Assembly (NCBI GenBank): GCA_010645155.1
Contig: JAAGOF010000075.1
Span: 261,108-325,107, forward strand
DNA from: Tigriopus japonicus
Lineage: Eukaryota > Arthropoda > Copepoda > Harpacticoida > Harpacticidae
Direction: 5' to 3'
DNA length: 64,000 bases
The stretch's first letter is position 1; every line of letters begins with the position of its first letter. The translations under genes and the position numbers were made by a program. Shown piece after piece: positions 21,801 to 34,786 of the stretch. The notes under the pieces are model-generated. The model was not told the origin of the DNA. It saw only the letters and a list, made by a program, of their open reading frames with translations, and searched no databases.

Positions 21801-23804
21801 CCAAGATCCACTGAATTTCACTGGACTGGGAGGCTAACGAGAGGAATCATGATTTCCACTAAGAACTCTTCAATTACGTTCTACTGCAAATGAGACCTTG
21901 CCTATATTGATAAGATTACGTATTTTAATTTTCAGCTCAATCGAACGTAGGAATCAAAAGATATGCTCTCTCAAAGTTCAGTGCAAATCCTACCGAGAAG
22001 GAATGAACTAGCCCCTTTCTGGTAATTGTTTTACCACAAAAGGGCGAGTTCATTCATTCTACCGGGTATGCTCTCTTCAGTACATAAGTTTGAGAAGGCA
22101 TAACTTTTCACTCCAGCATTCGATTGAACTGAAATTTGAAATATGTTGTCCACTGAGTACAAGCCAGGTCTCGTTTGCAGAAGAACGCAATTGAATTTAT
22201 TCTTCTAAAAATCATAATTCTCACCGTTAGCCTCCCGCTCCAGTTTTCAGTGCTTCTTGGCTCGTCCCTAGTCATCAGCATATGAAGAAATTCTGGCTTT
22301 TGTTCTAAACTTCTGGAGAGGAGCAATAAAGAAAATAAACAGGAGCGGACCTAAAAATTGAACCTTATGGAACACCTGACTTGACATCATACATGCCACT
22401 AAATGATCCTTCAACCTTGACAATTTGCTTCCTTTCACTCATGAAACTACCAATCCAATTCAGGACCTTACCCTAGATCCCAAACTCTTTGAGTTGATTG
22501 AGCAAAAGGTCATGATCTACCTTATCAAAGGCCTTGGCAAAGTCAAGACAGACTACGTCAACTAATTTGTGACTTCCAAGCCCGCCAATAATCTGCTCAA
22601 TAAGGTCAACCTTGGGTAAACCCATTGGGCTACTGTACTAAAATGAGCTCGAAACCCATGCTGTCCAGCAGGAAGTATATCATGGACTTCCAAATAGTCC
22701 ACAAGCTTGGACTTTATCATCTTCTCAAAAACTGTTGCCATACTGGAGTTCAGTGAAAGTAGCCTATAATAAATAGGATGAGGCTTTAAAAATACTTTTT
22801 TCTTAAAAAAACATTCAGTTTGCACTTAAGACCCAGGTTCTGAACCGGTCCTCGAAAAAAAAAAGAATGAATTACACTTCTCCTTTCTTTTCCTAGAAAA
22901 AGGAATTCCTTACTCTTGAATTCCCTTTCGAAACAAGGAATGACAGTTCAAAATTCTAGTTTAAAAGTAGATTTGTTAGAGAACAAAGGTCTCGGATTAT
23001 TCTGATCAGTATTGTATTATCTCACAATCCATTATCGTCCTATTAGTAAATCTTGACTAGCAATTTGGATTTTCACTCGATCTTCAATATCGTGGAAAAA
23101 TATCCTAAGAAAAAGAACGGAAGTGGCAAGGCCCATTGTGATGGGGCATTCTACATCCGATCTCGAGTTGAATGGATTCAACTTGCAAACACTTGACAAT
23201 TTCCAGAACATCCAGAATATTTCCAAGTTGCGTTTTCTTCTGAAGAAATTGCTCTTCAGGCCTTACTTTTTCTTATCATATCAAGTAGAGACGCTGATCC
23301 TAAATGGGAACTCAGGCGCGTACTTTTGGACCTACTTCTATAAGCAAATATAGCCAAAGGATTGGCAAGAGGATCGTGGTTTGGGAAATTTCAAAGCTCC
23401 CTTTAGTGTACCTTATTCTTCTTTCGAGAAGGAAAATGCTGGATCCACAAAAAAGTTGTGCTCCACAGCTTTTTTAACCAGGAAGCCTTTGCCAACCTAG
23501 GCAAAGGTCAAGAAAATAACAGTAACCAGATGAAATAACCAAATAATCCTTTTCCCTGTCAGAATTTAGCACGGCATGCAAAAATGTTTTTTAAAGATGC
23601 ATGTTTTAAGATCGTTTTCAATTATCTTGCACGTATTCGTAAATGTAAGAATGATAATATATGTTAAGGCTAAAAAGACCTTACTCTGGCTTGGGACTTA
23701 ACATGATATGTTTTTATGTATGGTAATATAAAGTTACAAAAGATATAAAATGGCACACTACAAAGTGCCTAAATGACCCTGATCTGGTTTGTATCCTTTC
23801 CTAG

Positions 23805-26800
23805 TGCCAAGAGTACACCCAAAAGTACGTTCAAAACATCCAAAAGTTCCTCCTTACGCTGGCCTCAAGAAGTTCCATGGATTATTCAAAGTAAACTCGC
23901 AGTTTGGAACACTACCAAAGTTCCAAGGTATTGGGACTATCGAGACCAACGCCCTCAATGTGAGGGGTACATTTCCGTTTTCAATAGCTGGGGATGGGGC
24001 AATCAGCTCTCAGAATTGTTGACATTCTTTGGGTATGCCATCGAATTTGATATGAAAAATCTGCTTTTGTCTGGCCTTGTTCGAGATCGCTTTGCCAGAG
24101 TTTTTCCCGCCTTCAAAGTTATCCCGTCATATGACGAGGTTCCTTGTCAAATGAGCCAGTATTTGCAAGTCCCTTTACCCGCCAAAATCCAGTTTAATCG
24201 AACCTTGAACATGTTGTCCAAAAAATTTGCAGAGAATATGAACTTGTCATTGACATATCGAAAAGAGATTTTGCAAGTTTTTGAATTCAATGATATTATT
24301 AAGGAAGTCATCAAGCGTGTGAAATCAAAGATTGAGGAAGCTCACAGACGAAAAATGGGTTTGACGGATGTGACTTCAACCACTATAGTGGCCATCCATT
24401 GCCGGAGAACGGATTATACCAACCATCTTCGTTTCTATTACTCTCTTGCTGTGACAGAATATTACTTTTACAAGGCTATGGATATCATGAGGCTGAAATA
24501 TGGGCCAAATGTGGCATTCGTGGTTGCCACCGATGAATTGTTATGGGCTAAAGAAAAATTTGGATATTCATTTGATGACGTCTACTTTTCAAATGATTTC
24601 TACGAAAAGGTGTCAAAGGAAGGATTTATCTTTGATTTTGCATTGTTGAGCAGCATGGATCATATTATAACCAGGTACACTAATAACATAAGTTGCATGG
24701 ACCAGAAGAGTTGTTCAAACACAGAATTCAGATATTTTAACTCTAATCTAAATTTATGTTTGCTGTTTCATTGGCTCAGCTCTTGGTAAGGAAATTAACT
24801 TGTATTTCTTTGCCCACAACACTAATATTGACTAATACGAAATACTCGTTTTTTTGGACAATTATTGGAAAACGGTTGCGTGAATGAGCCCCAAGTTTCC
24901 CAGGAATATTGATGTACTGTTCAGGTTTGGTGCACGAGAAACCGGTTTTACGTTTTGTCCAAGCAATGAGGGAAGCTAAGTAAACATCAGCTGGACCTGT
25001 TTGTTTACCCCTTAGCTCGGTCGTGGCCTCTGGTGACTCATTGCTTCACTAAAATTCTGCGATCGTATCTTTTTCTCGATCGTTTGTCGCGGAGCAACTG
25101 ACCGTTCGAAATTTTTGATCGAGCGGAGATTAGAAAACAACAGATTCACCACAAAAGGAAAAATGAGTGATCCACTGAAGCCATTTAATGATGGGCTAAA
25201 CAAACTGCAAATGCTATTCATGATCATCCCTTTTTTAACAATGATTGATTGAGGTGTGTCAAGTTGTCAGTGCTGCCATTTCTTGACTTTATGAATCAAA
25301 TTATTTCTATATTTTTCATTCTCTCATTTGCTACACTTATAAATAAACAAGCTTGGGTTATGAGCTTTTTGCTTTCATTGTACTGCATGCTTCTTATGGA
25401 GTAGCTTATACATGTTGACTTTCAATTTTTGTAATTTGAACCCAACAACTTAACTATTCCATAACGTTCCTGAATACAGAGGTGAGTTTCTTAAACATTT
25501 ACAAAGTGGCCAGTTCAAAAATAGTTACCACATAGCTTTATATCAAGGAGCTACATGATATTTACAATCAACTGTAAATTGACTTCTGTAAAGAATTGGT
25601 CAATAACCAAAGATTAAGGCGGGGAATTCAAAGGAATAATTCTTGGTTTACTGCAGCAATCTCTAAAACAACCTAAAGTAATTAGAAATGTATACTTCAA
25701 AAAACACACGTGGAGTACTTGAGATAAATTCAAAGATTCAATTTCTATGTCTGTTTGTCTATGAAGAATGTTAATTGAAGGTTACAAAAATTGCCACTAG
25801 ATGGAGCCAAAACAGAGGCAAAGTCCCATGATTTCAGATCTATCCTCAACCAAAATTGCATCTTCCATCTTAAGATGGATATTTCTTCATATTTCGAGTC
25901 TTTTGGAGTTCAGCTACGAAATTAGTGTGTTCAAAAAGTAAAAAGTCACACTGAGTAATCACAAATTGAGGCTCAATATTTACCAGAAGCACCCACAAAT
26001 GCTTCTATCTCAAGATGGCGCTGATTGTCATTTTTCTCTTTGACTGAAGCTCAACTTTGCTTCCTTCAGAGGGCTTGCTCTGACGGCAGAGTTGTTCATT
26101 TTGAGAACAAGAGAGGGCACCCTAGAAGGACATGTTAAGGGCATGCTAAATCATGTAAGAGCCATCTTGGTGAAGCGAATGTTAGTTTTCTCTAAAATTC
26201 CAATATAAGTTCCGCGAAAATTAATTGGATGATGCCGAACTCTGCTTTAATGGGACAGGACCAGGCCCAGCAGATAGTTGTAAATTACATTTTACAATGT
26301 AATTACCAAAATCTGCGATTTTTGTCCAAAATTACATAAATGGGGAAAATTTTACATAAATATGGTTAAATTGCCTGTTTCAATGGAACTATTATGGAAA
26401 AAAAATTATGACAAAGTCAAGATAAAGAAGCAAGAATATACAGCGCATTACTTTTGTCACTAGGAATATTTAGTATATCATCAGGCCCACTAATCGGTTG
26501 CAAATGACATTTTACATGGTAGTTACAAAAATGTGCAATTTTTGTCCAAAACTACAAAAACTGGGAAAATTTGGGAAAAACAATTGGAAAATGCCTATTC
26601 TGTTGAGAATGATCTACAAAAAGGATGTCAAATCAAAATACAAATAGAGGCGATTAAATTTTTAACAATCATGACAAAATATAATTATTTTAGCATCTGT
26701 TCCTACCTAAGAAACAAAATTTAGATGATGCAAGTATGAAAAAGGTTAGTTTTTGAGGAAATATGTGACCAAATTACCAAAAAATTACCAAAATAACTAC

Positions 26801-28000
26801 CAAAAAGTCCGATTTTGTTACATTTTTTTCTCAAAAAACTACCAAAAATAATACATTTTTCAGCGAAATTTTTAACATAAATTTGGTGGCCCTGGACATG
26901 ACAAAGGTTGCTTCAAGTGACTGTTTTAAATCATACCGCTAGCGACAAAACAGGGCCGTTGGCTGTGCTGCCTTGCTCAGCCATTGGCGAATCCAATTTT
27001 TTTCCATCTAAGCGTCCATTCAATGATTGATAGAGAATGTGAACTAAATATATCGGTGTAACAATTTTCCCCCATAAGTGGAGACAAACAAAAGGGAGGT
27101 AAAAGCTCAAAGTCAATCACATATTGATAATCATTTTACAATTGTCATCTTGAGTTTGCAAAAGTAAATTATCCTAACCAGAACATTAGCTTTAAGTAAA
27201 GTCACTTGACGTAACTGTCTTTAGTGATTTATACGCACTTATTTCTTGACCAGGTTTAACAAACCACCCCACCCAGTACTTGCTTATCTTCTCATTTTGG
27301 CTACCCTTCTGTTCCTCTGGACTTCGGCCTAGCTGACCAGCACAGATATGAGGATAAAAGGGCTAGATTTCACTAGATTTGGAATTGTTCACAACCTCTA
27401 TTGACATTTCACGTAAAGATGCCTAGGCTGGATTTGGGTCAATAATACGCAAAATTTATTTTTAGGATGATTGAATTAAAAGCAGTCAAGCAAGCCTTGT
27501 GTTTTTGCACAAAGAGAAAACGTTGATCCAAACAAAAATTCAAAGATACTGATTTCTTTAGTGGATTCCAAAGAATCAAATCAATATTTCAAAATGTTGC
27601 CCATACAGAGAAATGTAATAGTTTGTACTGGTTTTTTTGGTACTTTATGATGCTATCAATCTCTTTATTTTGAGAGTTCTTGAGAAAAGCTTCACTCCAC
27701 AATTTAAGGCTTATTTGCGACTGGATTGCCAGAACGTGGACTGTGCACAAATGCATAGTCCGCGTGATCTTGCTGAAAGCTGACCCCAACTGATACCAAG
27801 CCAATTTTCTTTTCAGTCCCGGAACTTTCAGTGCCACGGCGGCATATTTTGTGGATGGGGATGTAATTGTTCCAGACTGCCGTTTTCGCGGTACTTATCT
27901 AAATCCAATGGTTGCTCTAAAATCTCATCTTATTCCACGGACGTTTGCTTTGACTGATCCAACTTTCTTGTCGATTTCAAACCTCACATACACACGATAA
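23805..28000 (+). CDS. GT11 alpha-1,2-fucosyltransferase-like gene 2 (5' exon uncertain)
   Basis: Paralogue of GT11 gene 1, in opposite orientation. Catalytic exon 23805-24674 (acceptor CCTTTCCTAG, donor CCAG/GTACAC); terminal exon 27817-28000 (acceptor CTTTTCAG, stop TAA). They join in the same phase as gene 1, reading DHIIT-SPGTFSATAAYFVDGDV, and encode 350 residues. Motifs: GWGNQL, IHCRRTDY (HxRRxD), VVATDELLWAKEKF and SPGTF..AYF..GD. The frame is also open upstream to an ATG at 23773 (MTLIWFVSF...), so a start there cannot be ruled out, but gene 1 has an acceptor at the matching position. AATAAA at 28058 is a likely polyadenylation signal. No disabling change seen. Family confident, acceptor sugar unknown. 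Confidence 0.85.
24675..27816 (+). other. Intron of GT11 gene 2
   Basis: Starts GTACAC, ends TTTTCAG. Contains a hAT-like element (26262-26894) and a segment shared with 11.06-11.45 kb. The rest (24.7-26.2 kb) shows no gene or repeat that I can name. Confidence 0.6.
26262..26894. mobile_element. hAT-like non-autonomous element, TTACAAAAAT words
   Basis: CAGGCCCAGC at the left and GGTGGCCCTG at the right are diverged versions of CAGGGCCACC. Flanking octamers GACAGGAC and GACATGAC agree at seven of eight bases. The interior has two diverged tandem blocks (26266 and 26484) and many ATTACCAAAA words. A relative is at 59746-60264. Confidence 0.65.
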
Positions 28001-28826
28001 AGATTGTAATGCCAAACTAAAAAGAGACCTGATTTGCATTTCACTCATCACCATGAAAATAAAAGGCTGGATGGAGGTAATCCTTATTGAAGGGATTTAA
28101 TCTACGCGTGAAATAAATGGCAAATAATTTGCCAAATCCTACAAAATATTTGCTCTTTGGAAAACATTATTTTTTGATGGTCAAATATTTCTAACTTGGA
28201 AGCATCAGAATTTTTTTTTGATTATCGTCAAGCAATGTCCCACCTACAACGCGTTTGGGGATTTCTATATTTTCTCGATTTGGTTTATTTCAGTACAGAG
28301 CTCGTTCGTCCGGGGCTTCCCAATCATGATTGACGACTCCTCAGCTCTACGTATTGAACATCAATAACTTGCTGCTGTTCAAACTGCACCCAAAGATGTC
28401 AATCAAACCTCGCCTGTGTATATGTTGGTTGTTCATGGTGGTATTCCGCATCCGTCATATACCATGACTGGTCATTTAAGAGGCCCATAAACCAATAATA
28501 AACTAGTTATCACCATAAAGTATTAAGAGTAAGATGTGATTTCTAGATAAGCCTTGTTCATGATCATACAACGTTTAAGCAATAAAACATTATATAAAAT
28601 TACCATCTGTCAACGAAAGATTGACACATCATTGCTTCTGAAAATCATCCATCCTAAATTGAAAAATTGTCAACGCTTTGAAAAAATAGGTGAAGTTTGA
28701 TTTGCACGAATGACAAAATTACCAAATGTGGTAAAAAATGCCATCTACCATAAATTGCACGTTATTTGAAAATAATGCCACCATTTTTAATCGAAAGTAT
28801 ATAATTTGACTTTCTTGCTTTGAAAT
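28001..28826. other. Intergenic between GT11 gene 2 and Star-like gene A
   Basis: Convergent 3' ends: the fucosyltransferase-like gene comes from the left and the Star-like gene from the right. No further gene or repeat recognised. Confidence 0.4.
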
Positions 28827-30362
28827 TCATTTAGTAGATGATTTATTACTTTTAGCTAATTCCATTTTTAACACGTTTTTGTTAACGGCAACTATGTCGA
28901 ACTTGTTCATTGCCATTGCCACAATTTTAAAGCCATTTTCTTCCAAGGTATTCCGAACAGCAGCTCCTCGATCCACATAATGAGTCACCGGAATAGTAAT
29001 CAAGCTTATATTAACTTTTTCCCATGGAACACTTCTCAAAATATCACCCTCTTCATAGCCAGATCTGAGACTTAAAACTCCAATACTAGATTGGTTCATT
29101 GCCAACATTATCGAATACAAGGGAAAGCAAGTCATAGCCATGTGATCAAATCCGGAAAGATATTTTTTGGGCAATCTATAGGTCAACCGCCCATGACCTC
29201 TTCCGAAAATATAATTCGCCTTCTCGACATATTGACCTCGAGATATACAACTGTTGAGGAGGTACGCATTCCTGTGGCATTTAGTGAACGCACCAAATGA
29301 CCGAATATCAGGCTCCACAATAAGGCCACTCCAATTGTATAATCGTTCGATTAGGAAAGTATGACTTGATCTCAGCCCACTGCCAATCTCAAGGAAACTT
29401 CCAGGGCCAAAATTTGCCATCCTCTCAGCGATGATTTTATCTTGTTCATACCTGCTCCGAAGATCTCTTGAGTCCTAATGAAAAATTGAAATTACTCAGA
29501 TCCGTTTAACCATAAAAAAATGAGTAGCTTTTGTCCCTGAATTTCGGATAAGCCGTCTCATATCTTGTTATTGCAGGATAATCAAAGATAAATATAATGA
29601 AATAGCAATGGACGGAAAGGGCTCTTAACTGGAAAAGCCGGTTTAGGCAAAACAGGGATTAATCGAAACTAAAATTGATCTTACCTGACTTTTAACACTA
29701 ATAAATTTAAGATTCTTGCCTACTATAGGAATGTGTAGGTTTTTGGACAGGAAAAAATTAATCACTCATGTATTTGATTAGTAACAATCTACAATGTACC
29801 TCTGGAGAGATCCTAATGTGGAAGATCTCAAAATTAAAAGTGAAAATAGACAAATTCACAACTGAAAAAGGATGACTACCATTTTGGAGCTCAGTACATC
29901 GACAGTTGTTCCATCAAATGGTATTCGTGTATTAAGATGGTAAACATAATATGCCAAGAGTAATTTCTTGTTTTGCTGTTGTTTTGCCGAATCTCCAAAA
30001 CTAATTTCAAACTAGTAACAAACCTGTAGTGATAAATACTTTAAAGAATTCTCACACAATAGCGTAGAGTTCGTGGCATGTCCATGATCAAGGTTTGGAT
30101 GCAATTGACTAATCTTGGATCCGTTTGATGCAGTCCCACCAATGAACCAGACAATTTGCAATTCACTAAAATGAGTAAATTTTGACGTAAAAAGTTGGCG
30201 AGTCAAAAACAAAACATACGTAATGCAAGTAAATGAACCTGATCTCTTAATGGGTCCTTGAATGAAAGAAGATGAGATAACCAGGAAAGATACAAAAATA
30301 AATAAAGTTAGCAAAAATATCAATGACTTGTGTGAGTTTATGTTCTTTAATTCAGAATTCAT
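28827..30362 (-). CDS. Star-like FkbM methyltransferase-fold membrane protein, gene A
   Basis: Three exons on the minus strand: 30362-30239 (donor weak, GTTCAT), 30165-30056 (donor GTGAGA), 29474-28827 (acceptor TTCATTAG). They join in frame to 293 residues. Residues 14-33 are a hydrophobic signal anchor (LIFLLTLFIFVSFLVISSSF), so a type II topology in the secretory pathway is likely. Exon 2 has DPRLVNCIQ and PRTLRYC, the linker seen in Drosophila Star-like proteins. Exon 3 carries FLEIGSG (about 105-111), LIVEPD (about 130-135) and SVPWEKVNISLI of the FkbM-like fold. Where the family usually has LDVEG, this reads LRSGYE, so methyl transfer is doubtful. In flies Star acts as a cargo carrier for EGF-type ligands; that role is not shown here. 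Confidence 0.8.
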
Positions 30363-31918
30363 TGCTGTTTTTGTAAATTGAATATGACTTGTGAGAACAC
30401 ATTTTTAAATTATGTCATTGAACATATGAAAAATGAGACAAATGTTGAATTCAGGGGATGGTCTAATTTGACAGAGACAGCATTGTCAAGCACTTTCTCT
30501 AGAGCCAGAACTTTTCCCTTAATTTATGATTTATGATGAATAGGTTCTTTTTTTTTTGGCTTTGTATTCCTTTGATCTGAGTCCTGTGATCCGATTGCAA
30601 ACAAGTCTTATCACTGAAGTCCCAAAAAATGTTGAAGAATTGTCCAAAACTAGAAATCTAATCTTTTTAAAACGGGGCAAAAACTGTTGAAATTTAGGGG
30701 AAAGGCAAAAAGGTGTCAAAATTTAGGGAAAAAAGCAACATATTTTTAACATGTATTTTTGTAATTGAGCAAGAAAACAAGAAAAAAATGAGTTCGATTT
30801 TTGGCAGTGTTGCCATATTGGCCAATGTTTAGGTTTCTTGGGTCAAAAGGTTTAACGTGATCAGACTTTTTGAAAAGCAAGATGTATTAACTTCTAGGTG
30901 AAAAGTGCCAACAGTGCTAACTTGAAACACTGCTTTACTTGAGACGATTTTAAGACAACTTAAAAATGGTTGTGAGGGAGGGTGCTACAAAGTTTTTACT
31001 TCAAACATTGTTGCAAGGTTTTTGACCAAAAAACCCTTTGGGGAAATTCTTTGCTTTTTCCAAAGATTAAGCTTTAAAAAATGATAACAGGCTTCACAAT
31101 ATGGACTGCAACTGTTGAAAGCAGTCTTTGCCACAAAGTTGAGATTGTTATGAAATATTTTACGCCGCAAGTCCGAACTAATGCCTTCGACGGCACAATA
31201 GTGCTTGATGGCTTGTTCGTAAAGCAAGCAGCTGCCGAAGTCGTTTAAAGTCATTCATAGACGGCGCCACATGTGACTGGGCGAAAAGAGAATTTTGCTC
31301 GGGAAGTCTTACTATCTTGAAAGCCGTTTTAGACACTTTTTCATCAGTTTTGCAAAGATTTTTTCTTCCAAATATGAAAGTAAATAATGCCACTTCATGA
31401 TTTTGTCACATTTTTATCAACACAGTGGGACATTTTGATTAAAAAGCGAGTTTCAATTGTACATAAAAAGTTACGCGAGTTTGGAAATTAAGTAAGCGAA
31501 CTTAGCAAAAGCATGTGGAAACACGCGAGATCTAAGATCTAGGAAACTCTATCGGTTGCAGGAAGACCGTAGCCTTACCCTCGCTCTCTGAAATAAGTTT
31601 TTGCCCGAAACGTTGGCCTTTATCTTAAACGAGCAATTTAGCTTTTTCATTGTTCCATCAACACGGCCGGAGAAAAATGGAATAGCTCCATCACAAGCTA
31701 AGGAAATGGCTACAATTGAGCTTGCCATTTGCTTTCCTTGAACTTATGCCTAGCGATCTTCATTGGAGGTGGAATCACTTGATTGATGGTACACGATGTG
31801 AAATCTCCTTGATTTTAATTTGTACTCACGGCCAATACTTAGTTCACTATACTACTTGAAGAAGTGTTCGAGCAAAAAATGAACCTATCCATCAAAACAT
31901 TGTGTGAATAAATTTACG
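30363..31918. other. Upstream of Star-like gene A; no supported gene
   Basis: AT-rich. Two overlapping minus-strand frames at 30985-31393 read like a frameshifted coding remnant (phrases SHVAPSMNDF, EGISSDLRRKIFHNNLNF), but I do not recognise the family. Confidence 0.35.
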
Positions 31919-32197
31919 TCAGTGAAAAAATACGAATGCAAGTCTATAAAGGATATATGCGTGGATTCTTTCTTCCGTGAGTGGGGTCAAAGTCGTCCGG
32001 TTGGACTCCTTTAAGGTTTTAGATTCAGAAATTGACCAATCAATGATTGGAATTGTTGGCGGGCTGGGAACGGTTGCTCCACAGAAATCGTTGTTTCTGC
32101 CATACGACTCGAGACTTTCGAACGGATATTTCTTAGTTCCGATGACCTGAGCACGACGACTTTTAAGCTCGTGCTTCAATTTCTCAACCGAATACAA
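31919..32197 (-). CDS. Possible SAP-domain exon (hypothetical)
   Basis: A 92-codon minus-strand frame from an ATG at 32197. The N-terminal 40 residues (VEKLKHELKSRRAQVIGTKK then ESLESYGRNNDF) resemble a SAP motif, a helix-turn-helix that binds DNA. The tail LTEERIHAYILYRLA recalls the region after SAP in arthropod proteins with a YqaJ or SWIM module. A possible donor GTATTT lies at the end, so it could be a first exon; no following exon was found. May be a gene fragment or transposon-derived. Confidence 0.35.
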   Translation of the reverse strand: MYSVEKLKHELKSRRAQVIGTKKYPFESLESYGRNNDFCGATVPSPPTIPIIDWSISESKTLKESNRTTLTPLTEERIHAYILYRLAFVFFH

Positions 32198-32804
32198 TAC
32201 ATATGGTGATATTTACGGCTCGGCTCTTTCCATTTATGTTCGCAATAACATATCTCCATTCACGCAATTACGACGGAAAAAAAATTTGGCTTATTCTGTA
32301 AGAACTCTTTGTCAGTTATATGTTATGTGCAAATTTGTCAAGTTTTTGACCGTAATTAATGATACAACAATAGATATTAATCAAGTTTTTTATAATCCTA
32401 AGAGGATAGTTACAATTTGAGATCTAAAATCTAATAAGAATTCCTTGGCAAAATACTCCTCTCGACCTGTCATCTGAGGCGACATCTACGTTTGAGTTTT
32501 TACAACTTCAACAGCTGCATCCAGTACGAACACCCCATTAGTTAAAGCACAGTATCACTGATCTAAGTCAGTTAACACTGACTTTAAAAAAAACTTTGAA
32601 GACTCGAGTTGATTAAGATTTATTAAATACTAGAGGGAGTGTAATCGTAGAAATGTGTCGCCTGTCGCCAACTGTGTTGCGGACAAAAGTGCGGGAACAT
32701 TTGAAATGTGTGACCAGGCAAATGACAACCATATAATTCATGAATCAAGGGGGGAATTGGGTAATGGTTTGGGTCATTTTTTGCGATTGCTAGTGGTCAC
32801 TTTC

Positions 32805-33046
32805 TTGAAAGAAAGGAAGACGTCACTAGGTGACCATGCCTTGGATTTGCATACAACAACTAGGAATTTTTTTGCCAATACATTGAACAAGTCACTTAAA
32901 GGGAGAACACAAATTTAAGCTTGTGCGTTATGTGGGGTCAATCCAATACACATATGGACAAAACTAACTTGTGGCTTCAAGAACGAGTTCAAAAAGTTGG
33001 TCTTGATTTGCACGTTTGGTCACACTAACTGTCCGCTCAACAGCTG
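32805..33046 (+). repeat. Inverted duplicate of 41037-41275
   Basis: CTTGTGGCTTCAAGAACGAG and TTTGGTCACACTAACTGTCC have their complements at 41.04-41.13 kb, and the similarity extends about 240 bp at roughly 80 percent by eye. Contains part of a small ORF that is not conserved. Confidence 0.6.
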
Positions 33047-33099
33047 TGAGTCGTGATTTTCCTCACGAATTCATTGCATTCCGCGTTCTGCCTCCCTTT

Positions 33100-33900
33100 G
33101 CCAAATCTGCCTGACTAAACCTTGCACGTTATCTAGTGATTAATAAACGATCTATGTTTTTTCCCATTGACACAAACTAGTTTTTACACTCTGATCCAAA
33201 AAAAGGTTCCCATACAACTCCCCTAACACTGATCTCCCCCTGTAGGTTTGCATCAGATGATCTCCGCCAAGGTAGACTCCCCCAACAATCAATCCCTCCA
33301 ACACTGATGTTTCCCTTAAAAAAGCTTGCATGCCATCTAGTGATCAATAAATGATCTAAGGTCTCCAAGCTTCTGGGAAACGACCAAGTTCCCGTGCAAA
33401 CCATGGAACGTTTCAGTTCCAGTTTTACAGAACCTAACATTTATGTAGACATCAAAGAAGCATTGACATAAAGTTATTCCAACACAAATCATATACTTAA
33501 ATTGGCGTTTTACAAATTGGGTATCCTTTGGTTTCGGGATTCGATTTTAAGTTAGTTTTCATGGATTAACCAGTTTTTGGTTTCAATTGGAAGTGAAATG
33601 CTTTAAGATTCTAGTGTCAAAATTTCCGACAAAAAATATCATTTTTGACGGCTCTAGACCAGCTTAAAGACTTACGCTGTTTTCTCTGTTTTGTGAAGTT
33701 ATGGATGCTTGAAGAATAGCCATTTCGAGGGAAACATTCTACCCGGGCCTGAGAAAGGAGAGAAGAGGAGAGGAAGTTGGTTGAGGCACGGACATCTAGA
33801 ATATCCTGGACGGCGCACGGCAAATCAGGGGTGACCAAGATCAAGTGGAGAAGCACAAAAGGAGAGAATGTGCTTTTGAAAGTAGAATGTCTTAGTTTTT
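33100..33900. other. Intergenic with a short internal direct repeat
   Basis: CTTGCACGTTATCTAGTGATTA (about 33121) and GCTTGCATGCCATCTAGTGA (about 33325) are related. No gene supported. Confidence 0.3.
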
Positions 33901-33932
33901 AAAGAATTGATGATTATACATCAACTTACAAC

Positions 33933-34786
33933 CGTATGGGATACACTTTAGGAATATTTGAATAACAAAATGCATTACTCAAGGAAAACACTAAACTTGT
34001 AATGCCTCTTCATGGTTTAAATGAACAGATAAAATACCTTTAAAGCATTCTACTATTTTAACTCTTACTCAGCCTAGAACACACTTTTTCAATAAATAAG
34101 GTTCATTTGCACCATTCCAACTTATGCTGATCATTGAACTAACTCATAAACGAAGAATAAGAATAGAAAACACTTGAATACTTGAAATTATTAAGACAAA
34201 TTTGACTGGCGTTGAAAATTGAAAACTAAGCTAAACTAAAAATAAATTGACATTAGATTGATAGAAATGAGACAATATGAATCAGAATCAACTTTAACAT
34301 TTTGAAACAACTCTTACATCTTTAATTTGGTCTCTAAAACACATCTTTCTAATTTATTATTGTATTCTGAACAAATAAAGTAAAACTGACTAGTCTTTCA
34401 CTATGAATCTTACTTGATATCAAGAGATACTTTCCTGTTGAGTGTTCTTATATCCAGGATAGACTAGTCTTTTATGAAATTCTATAACAATGCAAATCAT
34501 GAAGTTTTGAAGAGAAGCAAAGAAGATTATGCCAAATTAAAAGTCCTTGTGTGTCAAACTTGGGACCAAGTTGGAAAATAGTCAAAAAATGGATATTTAA
34601 GCATCCTTGACCACAAATACATTATATATGATGAATTATACATTACAGTATTTATGCTAGCTCATAGTATTCTTAAGTTTAAATGAAATGATTTTCAGAC
34701 ATTGGTTTGGGATACACTTTTGGAATATTTGAATGACAAAATGCATCATTCAAGCAAAACACTAAACTTGTAATACCTCTTTAGGT
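33933..34786 (+). repeat. 80-bp direct repeat pair
   Basis: GGGATACACTTTAGGAATAT... at 33935-34012 recurs at 34709-34786 with a few changes, 0.77 kb apart. Confidence 0.6.

Larger units (their letters stand above)
19986..22830 (-). mobile_element. Non-LTR retrotransposon (Jockey/CR1-type LINE), 5'-truncated and interrupted
   Basis: Minus-strand reading from 22830 gives reverse-transcriptase fragments: FEKMIKSKLVDYL, LPAGQHGFR, then LDFAKAFDKVDHDLLLNQLK and SGVP. It resumes at 20935 with LTDDTKLG (the Y/FADD catalytic segment) and runs to the C-terminal KDLGVVIQDDGKF, RRYERYLILFVFKSAHNLCP and a stop at 20029. The 20029-20550 part is the longest open piece (173 codons). A MITE with GGACGGGC ends (about 20936-21800) splits the gene just before the Asp-Asp motif. 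Stops and frameshifts make the protein dead. Confidence 0.82.
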
